Assembly: GCF_000058485.1 (NCBI RefSeq)
Contig: NC_008278.1
Span: 5,450,962-5,514,961, forward strand
Origin: Frankia alni ACN14a
GTDB lineage: Bacteria > Actinomycetota > Actinomycetes > Frankiales > Frankiaceae
Direction: 5' to 3'
DNA length: 64,000 bases
Shown: positions 1-8,852 of the stretch, one piece after another
How the letters are laid out: every line of letters begins with the position of its first letter
Position numbering within the stretch: position 1 is the first letter of the stretch
The notes under the pieces: model-generated
Seen by the model: only the letters and a program-made list of their open reading frames with translations
What the model was told of the DNA's origin: nothing
Databases searched by the model: none
Translations under genes and position numbers: made by a program

Positions 1-2160
1 GGCCGGCGTCTCGGGATCGACCCCGGCGAGCAGGCCGGCGAGCACCGGGCCGGTGTAGGACTCCGGGCGCCGGGCCACCCAGCGGTGTGCGAGCCACCAG
101 CCGATGGCCTCGGCCGCGTCCGTGTCTGCGGCCCGCCGGGCCCGGTCGATGCGGCGCAGCAGCCGAGGGTGCAGCCGGGTGAAGGTCTCGAACTCCGTCC
201 GCTCGGCGTCCCGTCCGGCCGTCCAGCCGTCCCGGTCGGATCCGGCCGGGTGAGCGACGGACGCGCGTGCCACCAGGGTCGTCCAGAGGGCTTCGTGCAG
301 GAACGGCACCGCGACCAGCAGGCCGGCCTCGGCGGGCGAGAGCGGTGGGGGATCGGCCGGCAGCCGCCTGACCAGGAACTCCAGCCGTTTCATCAGGCGC
401 AGCGCGAGCGTCTGGTCCAGCCAGGGATCGGCGCGCAGACCGGCCGCGGCGTGGTCGCGCCCGACACCCAGGCGGGCGACGAGGTCGAGGGTCTGCGCGC
501 GCAGCTCCTCGGCGGCCGGGCCGTCCCCCATGAGGGTCCAGGCGGCGTGCCGATCGGCGGCGCGCCGCCAGGGATGCTCCGGGGATGCCGGCGAGTCGGC
601 GGACGGGGCGGCCGGGAACGGTCGGAACTCGTGCGGGTCGCAGTGCAGGACCAGCCGCAGCGCGCAGGGAGCCGATCCGCCGCCGCCACCGTCCGGACTC
701 GCCGAGCCGGCGACGCAGTCGGCGACGGTCGCCGGGTCGATCGTTCCCTGCGCACCGACCGAACCAGCCGCACCGACCGAGCCGGCCGCACTGACCGAGC
801 CGTCGGTTGCCGCGTCGGTCGACCCGGGGAGGGCCAGGCGACGGCGCAGCGCCTCCTGGAGAATCCGCAGATCACCGGGGACGACGGGGCTTGCCAGGAC
901 GTCCACCAGGGCCCGAAGCAGCGGCGATCGCACGCTCGGCGACGGCGTCTGCCGGATCAGGTACGCGACCTCGGTGCCCTCGGCCACGGGCAGGCGCCCC
1001 TGCGCCCAGCCGTCCTCGGTCATGGCGGCGCGCGCCTCGTCGTCGGCGAGGTCGGCCGCGGCGTCGACGATCACCAGCACGCGGCCGGCGGCGCTGTGGG
1101 AGATCGTGCGTGCCCAGTCCAGGGGCACGCACAGGTCCCAGAACGGCTGGTAGCCGAGGTCGGCGTCGGCGGGGACGAGGAAGTCGCGACCGTCATGGTG
1201 GACCCCGTGACCGGCCAGGACCAGCAGCAGCGTGTCCTCGGCCGCCGCGTCGCGCAGGAACGCGTGGATCGCCGACTTGATCGCGCTGTATCCGAGCCGC
1301 GACCGGTCGTGGACGTCGGCTCGGTAGCCGACCCGTTCCAGGGACTCGGCCGTGGCGTCCATGAGCGGCGCGAGCCACGGCAGCGAGGGCAGCCCCTCGT
1401 CGTCGTAACCGGGCACGCCGATGAGCAGTGCCCGGCATTCCCCTGGCGTCTCGGGCTCCGCGCGCATCGGCGGCACCGTCTGGGGGCCGCCGGACGCCTC
1501 GGCCCGCGCGCCGGCCGGCGGCCAGGTCGCATCGCTGCGCGGGCGCGCCGCTGTGGCAGGGGGCGGCGCGGGAGACGACGGCACGATCGACGGGCCGGTC
1601 ACAGCGGTGGACGGGCCGTCCGGGAAACCGGGGAAGAACGGCGCGCGTCGAGCGGTCGGGGCTTTCGGTGGGATGGGTCCGCCGCCGGGGAAATGCGGCT
1701 CGGCGGGGGGCTTCGCCCGGCCGGAGATGGCAGCCTGGACGGCGTTCAGGAGGACGTCGCGGGCGCCGTGCGCGGCCAGGCCGAACAGGTCGACGGAGAC
1801 CCTCGAGCCGAGCACCCCGGGACGCGCGCAGTTCTCGATCCGCACCGGGAGCAGCCGGCGGGCCGCGCCGTCCGGGTCGGCGACGAACGCGGCCTGCCAC
1901 TCCTGCTCGCCGTACACCGAATCCAGATAGGCACCGGAGAGGACCGCCAGGGTGCGGGTGCTGTACCGGATGCCGTCCTGCATGGCGGCGGACCAGTTGG
2001 AACCCGCCACCATGTCCCAGGCCTGCACGAGCACCCGGAAGCCCGCGGCCTCGAGCTGCCAGGCGATCCACTCTGCCCAGGCCCGGTCCCGCGCCGTGTA
2101 GGAAATGAAGAAGTCCCACCGGCCGTCGGTGTACGGCCGGTCCAGTCCCCCGGTAACCAT
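1..2160 (-). CDS. TIR domain + caspase-like (C14) domain protein, C-terminus beyond window
   Basis: The frame is open from an ATG at 2160 to the window edge (720 codons, no stop), so the C-terminus is missing. Residues about 15-130 form a bacterial TIR domain: it opens with WDFFISYTARDRAWAEW and has LAVLSGAYL followed by GEQEWQAAF, where Glu87 aligns with the catalytic Glu of NADase-type TIRs. Residues about 241-370 look like a caspase/C14 fold (CRALLIGVPGYDDEG, then GHGVHHDG with the dyad His at 318). The position where the dyad Cys is expected reads VLVIVDAAAD, so the Cys seems to be lost. An alpha-helical tail of at least 350 residues follows and was not recognised. Such TIR/caspase proteins belong to NAD-depleting or conflict systems by family knowledge; the function here is inferred. 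No good ribosome binding site decides the start. Confidence 0.75.
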   Translation of the reverse strand, partial: MVTGGLDRPYTDGRWDFFISYTARDRAWAEWIAWQLEAAGFRVLVQAWDMVAGSNWSAAMQDGIRYSTRTLAVLSGAYLDSVYGEQEWQAAFVADPDGAARRLLPVRIENCARPGVLGSRVSVDLFGLAAHGARDVLLNAVQAAISGRAKPPAEPHFPGGGPIPPKAPTARRAPFFPGFPDGPSTAVTGPSIVPSSPAPPPATAARPRSDATWPPAGARAEASGGPQTVPPMRAEPETPGECRALLIGVPGYDDEGLPSLPWLAPLMDATAESLERVGYRADVHDRSRLGYSAIKSAIHAFLRDAAAEDTLLLVLAGHGVHHDGRDFLVPADADLGYQPFWDLCVPLDWARTISHSAAGRVLVIVDAAADLADDEARAAMTEDGWAQGRLPVAEGTEVAYLIRQTPSPSVRSPLLRALVDVLASPVVPGDLRILQEALRRRLALPGSTDAATDGSVSAAGSVGAAGSVGAQGTIDPATVADCVAGSASPDGGGGGSAPCALRLVLHCDPHEFRPFPAAPSADSPASPEHPWRRAADRHAAWTLMGDGPAAEELRAQTLDLVARLGVGRDHAAAGLRADPWLDQTLALRLMKRLEFLVRRLPADPPPLSPAEAGLLVAVPFLHEALWTTLVARASVAHPAGSDRDGWTAGRDAERTEFETFTRLHPRLLRRIDRARRAADTDAAEAIGWWLAHRWVARRPESYTGPVLAGLLAGVDPETPA

Positions 2161-2213
2161 TCCCCAAAGTGTGACAGGTGGCATCAGACCGGTCGCCCCG
2201 CGCACACCGCGCC

Positions 2214-2885
2214 TCAGCCGCCGGGCGGCCGGCCGTCGGCTGCCCCGCCCGGGCCGGCCTCGAGGGCGGCCGGGAGGCGCAGATGCGGCGGGACGTCGAC
2301 CCGGATCGTCTCGCCGTAGGCCAGGAACCGCATCAGGACGAAGAACCAGTGCGGTGGCCACACCTCCAGGCGGACCGGGGGCTGGCCGGCCACCATGACG
2401 ATCAGGCCGGTCCCGTCCACCGAGGAGGCGCGCAGGTACGGGTAGGCGATGTCGATCCAGCCGGAGGACAGGCCCAGCGCGATCCGGTGGTTGGTCAGGA
2501 AGAGCTGCCCGGTGGCGGTGGGACGCCACTGGACCGCCGCGGCCGCCTCGGCTCGGCGGCGCTGGCTGCCGTTGTAGAGGGCGCTGCCGAGCAGCGACGC
2601 CCCCAGCAGCAGCGGGCTGCCGAACGCGACGAAGAAGCCCTGGTTGTACGTGACGTCCTGGCCGGTGTACTGCCAGAGACGGACGGCTCCCTGCGCCAGC
2701 ACGACCTCGCCGGGTGCCAGCGCGATGGGCGCGGGTTGCGGCCGGGGCCGCCACCCGGCGGCGAGCGCGTTGCCCAGGTCGGCACCGGCCACCCAGCTCT
2801 GCTCGTACGGGTTGCTGGGGCCGGCCGGGACCGGCGCCGCGCCCGACCGATACGGGTCGGACCCCTTCGGATCGTGAAGAGACAC
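2214..2885 (-). CDS. PH-like/GRAM-like membrane-associated protein
   Basis: A 223-residue protein starting at GTG 2885. The first 60 residues are a Pro/Gly-rich, probably disordered tail. A hydrophobic segment near residues 85-105 (FGSPLLLGASLLGSALY) is a likely membrane anchor or buried helix. The C-terminal half has the strand pattern of bacterial PH-like domains: a TGQLFLTNHRIAL strand pair, SGWIDIAYPYLRASSV, then GLIVMVAGQPPVRLEV. These domains usually sit on the cytoplasmic membrane face with no known enzymatic activity. It follows the TIR-caspase gene's start by about 50 bases on the same strand, but being upstream of it they could share a transcript. No specific function can be assigned. 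Confidence 0.7.
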   Translation of the reverse strand: MSLHDPKGSDPYRSGAAPVPAGPSNPYEQSWVAGADLGNALAAGWRPRPQPAPIALAPGEVVLAQGAVRLWQYTGQDVTYNQGFFVAFGSPLLLGASLLGSALYNGSQRRRAEAAAAVQWRPTATGQLFLTNHRIALGLSSGWIDIAYPYLRASSVDGTGLIVMVAGQPPVRLEVWPPHWFFVLMRFLAYGETIRVDVPPHLRLPAALEAGPGGAADGRPPGG

Positions 2886-3450
2886 GGCGATGTCACCCCG
2901 GCATCCTCAGTGCGAAACGGTGGCGAATCTATTGTTCACCCTGGGGGACCCGCGATGGCGGCATCGGTGCGGATCGGTGCGGATCTGTTCGAATCTGTGC
3001 GGACCACGCTGATTCCGGCCGGGGTTCCAACGCGCCGAGTCCGGTGGCGGCGCGGCGGATTCGAGCGGTGGCTTCGAGCGGTGGCTTCGATCGGCGGATT
3101 CGATCGGCGACTTCGAGCACGGCCCGGTCGGACCGGAATCGGTCCGGCGGTGGCCGCGGATGATGTCGGTGGAGGGCCGTCCACGCGGCTGGGTGACCGG
3201 AAACAGCCGAGCGTGCAGTCGATTCCGCCACCCGAGCGCCGACCCGCCGCGGCGGCCACGCGGGCCGCACCCGGATCGTCCCGGCCGGGACGATCAACGC
3301 CCCCGGGTTTTCCCCCTTGGGACGGCCGACCGATGTTTGCCATGCTCGATGGACGCTGTGGGAAAGGTGACGGATGGGACGGCTGCCGGTCGGCAGAATG
3401 CTGGAGGTGACCCGCCGACACGACCGCCACCCCGGTCGCGGCCGGCCGGC
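2886..3450. other. Intergenic region between divergent genes, with 13-bp tandem repeats
   Basis: There is no convincing gene. The stretch separates the minus-strand PH-like gene from the plus-strand gene at 3451, so promoters for both should lie here. It contains short direct repeats: ggtgcggatc-type units near 2960-3000 and an approximately 13-base unit of the form gcttcgagcggtg at 3057-3122. A short open frame at 3398-3454 ends in ATGA overlapping the next start and might be a leader, but nothing else supports it. Confidence 0.5.
3057..3122. repeat. 13-bp degenerate tandem repeat, about 5 copies
   Basis: Five consecutive units of 13 to 14 bases of the type g(a/c)ttcga(g/t)cgg(t/c)g: gattcgagcggtg, gcttcgagcggtg, gcttcgatcggcg, gattcgatcggcg, acttcgagcacgg. 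It lies in the spacer between divergent genes and may be a simple expansion or a multi-copy protein binding site. Confidence 0.7.
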
Positions 3451-3957
3451 ATGACCATCGGCACGGAATGGGAGATTGACGGCGCCGACCTGCCCGCCCT
3501 GGTACTGCCGGACACCGACGGCCTGGTCCTCGCCGGTCCGCCCGCCGCCCCGACCGGCGAGGCGTGCGTCGAGGTCGACTTTCTGCCGGTGGCACCGGAC
3601 GTGCTGCTGCGGGCCGCGGTGGACGCCGCCTCCTGGCCGCACGTCGGATCCGTGACCGTGCACCCGCGGCGGCATCCGCCGGCACTGACCCGGCTGGCAT
3701 TCCTCCTCGGACGCCAACTGCGGATCGAGCGGTCCGCAGCCGGCTGGAACTCGCCGGTGGTGACCCTCGGCGCCACCCTGCGACCCGAGTCGGCCGGTGG
3801 GCAGGGCCTGCGCCTGGTCGCCCACCACGCCCGGTTGCATGACGGCGGCGGCTGGAGCAGGCACACCCTGTGGGAGGTCATGGGGTTGCGGCAGTACGTG
3901 ACCTGGCTCGACCGTCGGCCGGCGAGCAGATCGGTGGTCCGACCCGACCACACCTGA
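3451..3957 (+). CDS. Hypothetical protein
   Basis: A 168-residue protein beginning MTIGTEWEIDGADLP. The upstream open frame extends to 3160 but is Arg/Pro-rich and non-coding in character, so the ATG at 3451 was chosen. It is rich in beta-prone stretches (VSVTVHP-like and PVVTLGATLRPES) and ends in a basic tail (TWLDRRPASRS). I recognise no signal peptide, membrane segment or catalytic motif. It sits 112 bases before the VIT transporter on the same strand and could share its transcript. Codon third positions are strongly G/C, supporting real coding. Confidence 0.55.
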   Translation: MTIGTEWEIDGADLPALVLPDTDGLVLAGPPAAPTGEACVEVDFLPVAPDVLLRAAVDAASWPHVGSVTVHPRRHPPALTRLAFLLGRQLRIERSAAGWNSPVVTLGATLRPESAGGQGLRLVAHHARLHDGGGWSRHTLWEVMGLRQYVTWLDRRPASRSVVRPDHT

Positions 3958-4069
3958 TCGCACCTGATCGCCGATGCGGGCAGGGACCGGAGGGGCCGTC
4001 ACAGTGGGGGCGATTGTCACAGTGAGGAAGGGCATTCGCGGGCGTCCGGTCCGGATTGCCCGTGCTGAA

Positions 4070-4792
4070 ATGCTCGGCATGGCGGCAGCGAACACGATGG
4101 TTCGACACCGGGAGCGTCACGGCGCGCAGCGGGCCGGCTGGCTGCGGGCGGCCGTCCTCGGCGCGAACGACGGGCTGGTGTCCACCTCCAGCCTCGTCGT
4201 CGGCGTGGCCGCGAGCGGCGCGTCGAGCGGTGCGATTCTCACCGCGGGCCTCGCCGGGCTGACGGCGGGGGCGCTGTCCATGGCGGCCGGCGAGTTCGTG
4301 TCGGTCAGCGCCCAGGCCGACGTCGAACGCGCCGACCTCGCCACGGAGCGGGCGGAGCTCGCGGCGAGCCCGGTCGCGGAGTTCGCGGAGCTGGTCGGCA
4401 TCTACGAGCATCGCGGCCTGCCGCGTGAGCTGGCCGAGAAGGTCGCCGCCGCGCTGACCGAGCGCGACGCCCTCGGCGCCCACATGCGCGACGAGCTCGG
4501 CCACAACGAGACCAACCAGGCCCGGCCCCTGCAGGCGGCATCGGCCTCGGCGGCCAGCTTCACCCTCGGCGCGCTGGTGCCGTTCGTCGGGATGGCGGCG
4601 CCCGCGGGCACCGCCCGCCTCCTGCTGATCGTCGCGGTGACCGTACTGGGCCTGGCGGTCGCGGGGGCGCTGGCGGCGCGGGCCGCGGGCACCGCGCTGC
4701 TGCGCCCCACGCTGCGCGTCCTGCTGGGCGGCTGCGCGGCGATGGCGGTCACCGCGCTGGTCGGCGTCCTCGCCAATGCCGCCGGCGCCTGA
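4070..4792 (+). CDS. VIT/CCC1 family metal (Fe2+/Mn2+) transporter
   Basis: About 240 residues. It matches the VIT1/CCC1 family: a first membrane helix with LRAAVLGANDGLVSTSSLVVGVA, a second helix with AGLAGLTAGALSMAAGEFVSVSAQ, a cytoplasmic charged region of about 80 residues rich in Glu (ERADLATERAEL, the metal-binding domain in this family), then three hydrophobic helices. These proteins move iron or manganese out of the cytosol, typically for detoxification. The conserved Asp of GANDGLVS and Met/Glu of the second helix are present. The start is uncertain: ATG at 4070, 4079 or 4098 are all possible and none has a clear ribosome binding site. It converges on prpB, 31 bases away. Confidence 0.88.
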   Translation: MLGMAAANTMVRHRERHGAQRAGWLRAAVLGANDGLVSTSSLVVGVAASGASSGAILTAGLAGLTAGALSMAAGEFVSVSAQADVERADLATERAELAASPVAEFAELVGIYEHRGLPRELAEKVAAALTERDALGAHMRDELGHNETNQARPLQAASASAASFTLGALVPFVGMAAPAGTARLLLIVAVTVLGLAVAGALAARAAGTALLRPTLRVLLGGCAAMAVTALVGVLANAAGA

Positions 4793-4823
4793 CGCGCGGG
4801 CCGGAGTCACCGGCCGGCCGGCG

Positions 4824-5738
4824 TCATCCGCTTTCGGGCGGTCCCGGAACACGGTAGGTGAAGATGCTGTCGTCGAAGGTGTTGTACGCGGCGTAGTCGA
4901 GCAGTTCGTAGAGCCGGGATCGATGTTGCATCCGGTCGAGGAGCTCGGTCTGGGTGCCGTCGGCGGCGAGACGACGCAGGCCGTCCTCGGTGGCGCGCAT
5001 GGCGAGGCGTAGCAGGGTGACCGGGTAGATGACGACGTTGACCCCGACCGATGCCAACGTGGCGGCGGTGAGCAGCTCGCTCTTGCCGAACTCGGTCATG
5101 TTCGCGAGGATCGGCACGTCCACGGCCGCGCGGACGGCGGCGAACTCGGCGGCGTCCGCCAACCCCTCGGGGAAGATCATGTCGGCGCCGGCGTCGCGGT
5201 AGGCGCGGGCCCGCTCGATCGCGGCGTCGAGGCCCTCGACGCCGCGGGCGTCGGTGCGGGCGCACAGGACGAAGTTCGGGTCGCGGCGGGCGGCGACGGC
5301 GGCGTGGATGCGGCGGACCATCTCCTCGACCGGCACGACCGTCTTGCCGTCGAGGTGGCCGCAGCGTTTCGGGTTGACCTGGTCCTCGAGGTGGCAGCCC
5401 GCGAGCCCGGCGTCCTCGAGGATCTGGACGCTGCGGGCGACGTTCATCGGCTCGCCGAAGCCGGTGTCGGCGTCGACGAGCGTCGGCAGGTCGGTGACCC
5501 GGGCGATCTGCCCGGCCCGGTCGGCGACCTCGGTGAGCGTGGTCAGGCCGATGTCGGGCAGGGCCAGGTCCGCGGCCAGCACCGCGCCCGAGACGTAGAC
5601 CCCGTCGAAACCCAGCTCGGTGATGAGGACGGCGGTCAGCGGGTTGAACGCCCCGGGGAAACGCAGCAGCCGGCCCGACGCCAGCGCGGCGCGCAGCGCG
5701 GCCCGGCGGGCGTGGGGTGGGGTGCGGGCGTGCAGCAT
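4824..5738 (-). CDS. prpB: Methylisocitrate lyase
   Basis: 304 residues of the isocitrate lyase/PEP mutase superfamily. It cleaves 2-methylisocitrate to pyruvate and succinate in the methylcitrate cycle for propionyl-CoA disposal. Visible features are FPGAFNPLTAVLITELGFDGVYVSG near the N-terminus, the DADTGFGEP metal-binding loop, HLEDQVNPKRCGH (KRCGH is the catalytic Cys loop), and FPEGLADAAEF. The length is normal. The start was chosen at ATG 5738 because prpD's TGA overlaps it by one base (TGATG), implying translational coupling. A longer open frame upstream is just prpD in another frame. No methylcitrate synthase gene follows. Confidence 0.93.
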   Translation of the reverse strand: MLHARTPPHARRAALRAALASGRLLRFPGAFNPLTAVLITELGFDGVYVSGAVLAADLALPDIGLTTLTEVADRAGQIARVTDLPTLVDADTGFGEPMNVARSVQILEDAGLAGCHLEDQVNPKRCGHLDGKTVVPVEEMVRRIHAAVAARRDPNFVLCARTDARGVEGLDAAIERARAYRDAGADMIFPEGLADAAEFAAVRAAVDVPILANMTEFGKSELLTAATLASVGVNVVIYPVTLLRLAMRATEDGLRRLAADGTQTELLDRMQHRSRLYELLDYAAYNTFDDSIFTYRVPGPPESG

Positions 5739-7246
5739 CAGAAGATCCCCGCCGTCTCGCCGACCGCCGCCGCCCGCTCGGGCACCAGGGTGAGCCCGCC
5801 GAGCTCGGCCGGGGCGAGATCGGGGAGGCGGACGGCGACGTCGAGGAAGCGGTCCTGCTCCTCGGTGGACACCACGCCCTCGGTCAGCCGGCGGAACTTC
5901 GCGAGGTACTCCGCCCGCCCGAACGGCCGCGCGCCGAGCGGGTGGGCGTCGGCGACGGCGATCTCGTCGGTCACGGTGACGCCGTCGTCCCGCTCGACCA
6001 CGACCCGACCGCCGAACGCCCGCTCCGCCGGATCGGCCGCATGATAGCGGCGTGTCCACTCCTCGTCCTCGACGGTGACGATCTTCTGCCACAGCGCGAC
6101 GGTGTCGGGCCGCGCCGCCCGCTCGGGGGTGTAGGACCGCTCGTGGTGCCAGTCGCCGTCCTGCAACGCCACCGCGACGATGTACGGAATCGAGTGGTCG
6201 AGCGTCTCCCGGCTGGCCGACGGCGAGTACTTCTCCGGGTCACCCGCGCCCGAGCCGATCACCTGGTGGGTGTGGTGACTGGTGTGAATCGTGATCTTCC
6301 TGATCCGGGACAGGTCACCGAGGCGGGGGCCGAGCCGGCGGGCCAGGTCGATGAGCGCCTGGCTCTGGTATTCGGCGGAGTGCTCCTTGGTGTAGGTGTC
6401 GAGGATGGCCCGCCTGGCCTCGCCCGGCCCGGGCAGCGACACGACGTAGCGGGCGGCCGGTCCGTCGAGCAGCCAGGCCACGAACCCGTCCGCGCCCTCG
6501 TACGCCGGTGACGGCGCGCCCTGCCCGCGCATCGCCCGGTCGACCGCCTCGACGGCGAGCTTGCCGGCGAAGGCCGGCGCGTACGCCTTCCAGCTCGAGA
6601 TCTGCCCCTTGCGGGACTGTCGGGTCGTCGTCGTCGTGTGCAGCGCCTGCTGCACGCTCTGGTAGACGACCTCGGTGGACAGGCCGAGCAGCGACCCGAG
6701 ACCGGCCGCGGCCGACGGGCCGAGGTGCGCGATATGGTCGATCCGGTGCCGGTGCAGGCAGATCCCACGGACCAGGGCGACCTGGATCTCGTAGCCGGTG
6801 ACGATCCCCCGGACGAGGTCCCGGCCGCCGAGACCGAGGTGCTGCGCGACGGCGAGGATCGGCGGGATGTTGTCACCGGGATGGGAGTAGTCGGCGGCGA
6901 GGAACGTGTCGTGGAAGTCCAGCTCCCGCACCGCGACGCCGTTCGCCCACGCCGCCCACTCCGGCGACACCCGCACCCGCGGCGGCAGGCCGAACACCGT
7001 CGAGCCGGTCCGTCCCGGCGCGGGCGGATGGCGCATCGCCTGATCGCGGGCGGCGGCCACCGGCGGACGGCGCAGCGACGCCGCCGCGACCCCGGCATTG
7101 TCGATCACCCGGTTGACGACCATCGCCGCGACCTCGGGCACCACCTCCACCGGGTCGGCCGCCACCGCGGCGATCTTCCAGGCAAGCTGGTCCGGCGGCG
7201 CCAACCGCTGCGTGCTGCGGTGGACCCGCACCTCGTGGTCGATCAT
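5738..7246 (-). CDS. prpD: 2-methylcitrate dehydratase (MmgE/PrpD family)
   Basis: 502 residues from ATG 7246 ([15 protein letters not shown]). It dehydrates 2-methylcitrate to 2-methyl-cis-aconitate. The family hallmark [19 protein letters not shown] is at about residues 110-130, with the C-terminal-domain signature [19 protein letters not shown] further on. The length matches actinobacterial PrpD. It is translationally coupled to prpB. The 79-base spacer to the upstream cbtA gene contains a hairpin, so the pair may be transcribed separately or by readthrough from the cobalamin-riboswitch operon. Confidence 0.93.
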   Translation of the reverse strand: MIDHEVRVHRSTQRLAPPDQLAWKIAAVAADPVEVVPEVAAMVVNRVIDNAGVAAASLRRPPVAAARDQAMRHPPAPGRTGSTVFGLPPRVRVSPEWAAWANGVAVRELDFHDTFLAADYSHPGDNIPPILAVAQHLGLGGRDLVRGIVTGYEIQVALVRGICLHRHRIDHIAHLGPSAAAGLGSLLGLSTEVVYQSVQQALHTTTTTRQSRKGQISSWKAYAPAFAGKLAVEAVDRAMRGQGAPSPAYEGADGFVAWLLDGPAARYVVSLPGPGEARRAILDTYTKEHSAEYQSQALIDLARRLGPRLGDLSRIRKITIHTSHHTHQVIGSGAGDPEKYSPSASRETLDHSIPYIVAVALQDGDWHHERSYTPERAARPDTVALWQKIVTVEDEEWTRRYHAADPAERAFGGRVVVERDDGVTVTDEIAVADAHPLGARPFGRAEYLAKFRRLTEGVVSTEEQDRFLDVAVRLPDLAPAELGGLTLVPERAAAVGETAGIF

Positions 7247-7280
7247 CCGCGCCCCCGTCCTCCCCGTCGTGTTCCCCGCT

Positions 7281-7312
7281 CCCGGCCGCCGGGGAAACAG
7301 CCGGCGTCCGGG
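7281..7312 (-). terminator. Hairpin between cbtA and prpD
   Basis: Arms cccggccgccgg (7281-7292) and ccggcgtccggg (7301-7312) pair with one mismatch around an 8-base loop. There is no T-tract, which is usual in high-GC actinobacteria. It could terminate or attenuate the cbtBA transcript before prpDB. Confidence 0.5.
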
Positions 7313-7325
7313 AACGGGCCAGGGC

Positions 7326-8231
7326 TCAGCCGGCGGTGGTCGGTGCGGCGGCGGTGCTCGGTGCGGCCGCCGGTCGGTCGACCACGGACGCGGCGGTCCG
7401 CGGCTGGCGGCGGGCCGGCGCGACGGCGAGGCGTTCGGCGAGCTGACCGAACGCGAGTGCGATCGTCGCCCAGAGCACGAGCTGGCTGACCACCGAGTAG
7501 AACCGGAACCGGAACAGCACATCGGCCGGGAAGCCCGGGTAGACGATCGTGCCGTTCGGGGCCGTGAGTGGCTGCGGGGTCTCGGTGGCGAAATCACCGA
7601 ACTCCGCCCGGTTGGCACCGAGATGGCCGTAGGCGGGCAGCAGGGCCATCGCGACGCCGACGAGCACCAGGAACACGACCCCCGCGAGCAGGCTCGCGTT
7701 CCAGGTGCCGACCCGACCCGCCAGCCACCGGCCGACCACGACCGCGAGCCCCAGCGCGACCACCGAGACCGCGACCATCGTCACGTACAGGGCGCTGCGG
7801 GCACCGATCGTCTCCTCGTGCCCGATCGCCGGCGGATTCGCCGGGTACTTCGCGAACGGGATGAGGTAGAGACCGACGAAGCCGGCGCCGGCGAGCAGCG
7901 CGGCCAGCACCCTCGGCCGGATGTTCGGGTAGCGGCGCGAGACGACCAGGTAGACGACGACGAACAGGCCGCCCACCGCCAGCCCGAACAGCGCCATCCC
8001 GACGCCGATGCCCAGGTTGCGCTGCACCGAGCGGCTGAAGACCTCGTGGTCGTGGGCGCCGGCGGCGAGGCCGGCCGCGGCGTCCAGCGCCTCCTGGGCC
8101 TCGTGCCGCCCGTCCTCGTAGTCGATCGCGTCCTGGATGAGGGGCTCGGCGAAGATGCGGGCGAAGACGAACGCCAGCAGCCCGCCGAGCAGGCCGACCC
8201 CCAGACCGCGGTAGATGTAGCGGAACTCCAT
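7326..8231 (-). CDS. cbtA: CbtA-type cobalt transporter membrane subunit
   Basis: 301 residues with about six hydrophobic helices and the CbtA-type beginning [21 protein letters not shown] conserved-looking EYEDGRHE-like charged loop ([14 protein letters not shown]) follows the first helix. CbtA is the predicted permease that partners CbtB in B12-regulated cobalt uptake. It lies 14 bases after cbtB and the whole unit is preceded by a cobalamin riboswitch, which strongly supports the assignment. The last 40 residues are an Ala/Pro-rich cytoplasmic tail ([13 protein letters not shown]). Confidence 0.9.
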   Translation of the reverse strand: MEFRYIYRGLGVGLLGGLLAFVFARIFAEPLIQDAIDYEDGRHEAQEALDAAAGLAAGAHDHEVFSRSVQRNLGIGVGMALFGLAVGGLFVVVYLVVSRRYPNIRPRVLAALLAGAGFVGLYLIPFAKYPANPPAIGHEETIGARSALYVTMVAVSVVALGLAVVVGRWLAGRVGTWNASLLAGVVFLVLVGVAMALLPAYGHLGANRAEFGDFATETPQPLTAPNGTIVYPGFPADVLFRFRFYSVVSQLVLWATIALAFGQLAERLAVAPARRQPRTAASVVDRPAAAPSTAAAPTTAG

Positions 8232-8245
8232 CTCCCCGCCCCCGC

Positions 8246-8476
8246 TCAGTGGCAGGGGAACCCGAGGAAGTGGCGCGCGTCGTGGACGAACTCGTGAATG
8301 TGGGTATCCGAGCCGAACAACGACGTGGCGCCCTGGTCGACACCGATGAAGTACAGCAGCAGCAGCGACAGCAGCGCGGTGAGCCCGAGCGCCGCCCGGC
8401 GCGCGGACAACGGCAGGGAGATGGATCGCTGTCGTGGCTGGGCGACGGGTGTGGGTTGGGCAACGGGTGTGGTCAT
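8246..8476 (-). CDS. cbtB: CbtB-type cobalt transporter small subunit
   Basis: 76 residues from ATG 8476 (MTTPVAQPTPVAQ). It has one membrane helix (ALGLTALLSLLLLYFIGVD) followed by a short His-rich C-terminus, HIHEFVHDARHFLGFPCH. That is the diagnostic CbtB motif, presumed to bind Co2+. A longer open frame upstream to 8557 runs into riboswitch sequence and was rejected as the start. cbtA follows after 14 bases. Confidence 0.9.
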   Translation of the reverse strand: MTTPVAQPTPVAQPRQRSISLPLSARRAALGLTALLSLLLLYFIGVDQGATSLFGSDTHIHEFVHDARHFLGFPCH

Positions 8477-8494
8477 GGAAGCCCCCTCAGGGAT

Positions 8495-8640
8495 CGTGCG
8501 TCCCGGTTGTTCGGACAACCTGTGCTCGGGTCTGACTCCCGGTACCGCCGCCCACACGGACAGGCAGACCGGTCACAGTGGCGCGACCGCGCCGGATTCC
8601 CACCGGCTTCCTCACACAAGCGATCGGAGTATGCGGTTCG
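8495..8640 (-). promoter_or_regulatory. Cobalamin (B12) riboswitch upstream of cbtBA
   Basis: Read on the minus strand, this leader contains the classic cobalamin-aptamer blocks: ggaagccggtgggaatccgg near 8608-8588, gcgcggtcgcgccactgt immediately after (B12-box region) and, further on, ccgggagtcagaccc (8542-8528). A downstream segment able to pair (gttgtccgaacaac) lies just before the cbtB start and may be the expression platform. By family knowledge, high adenosylcobalamin should shut off cbtBA. Exact boundaries were estimated by eye. Confidence 0.9.
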
Positions 8641-8852
8641 CGCCCGGCCTCTGTCAACGCCGACGAATCACCCGAAGGACGCAACTACCCAGGTAACGGA
8701 CCGATCGGGGCGCGCCACACCGCCGGCGCCGTCGGAACCGGCGACCTCTCGGAGGCCGGCGGCCGCGCCCAGCGGTGGTGGCCGGCCGGACCCGGCGGAT
8801 CGATCACGTGCCGGTTCCGGCCGGCCACTCGTCGAGGCGCCCGGTGACGCCG

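Noticed and set aside
1193-2167. 324-codon minus-strand open frame starting TTG 2167
   Set aside because: It is an Arg/Gly-rich shadow one base out of frame with the TIR-caspase gene, whose frame has clear TIR and C14 motifs and no stop to the window edge.
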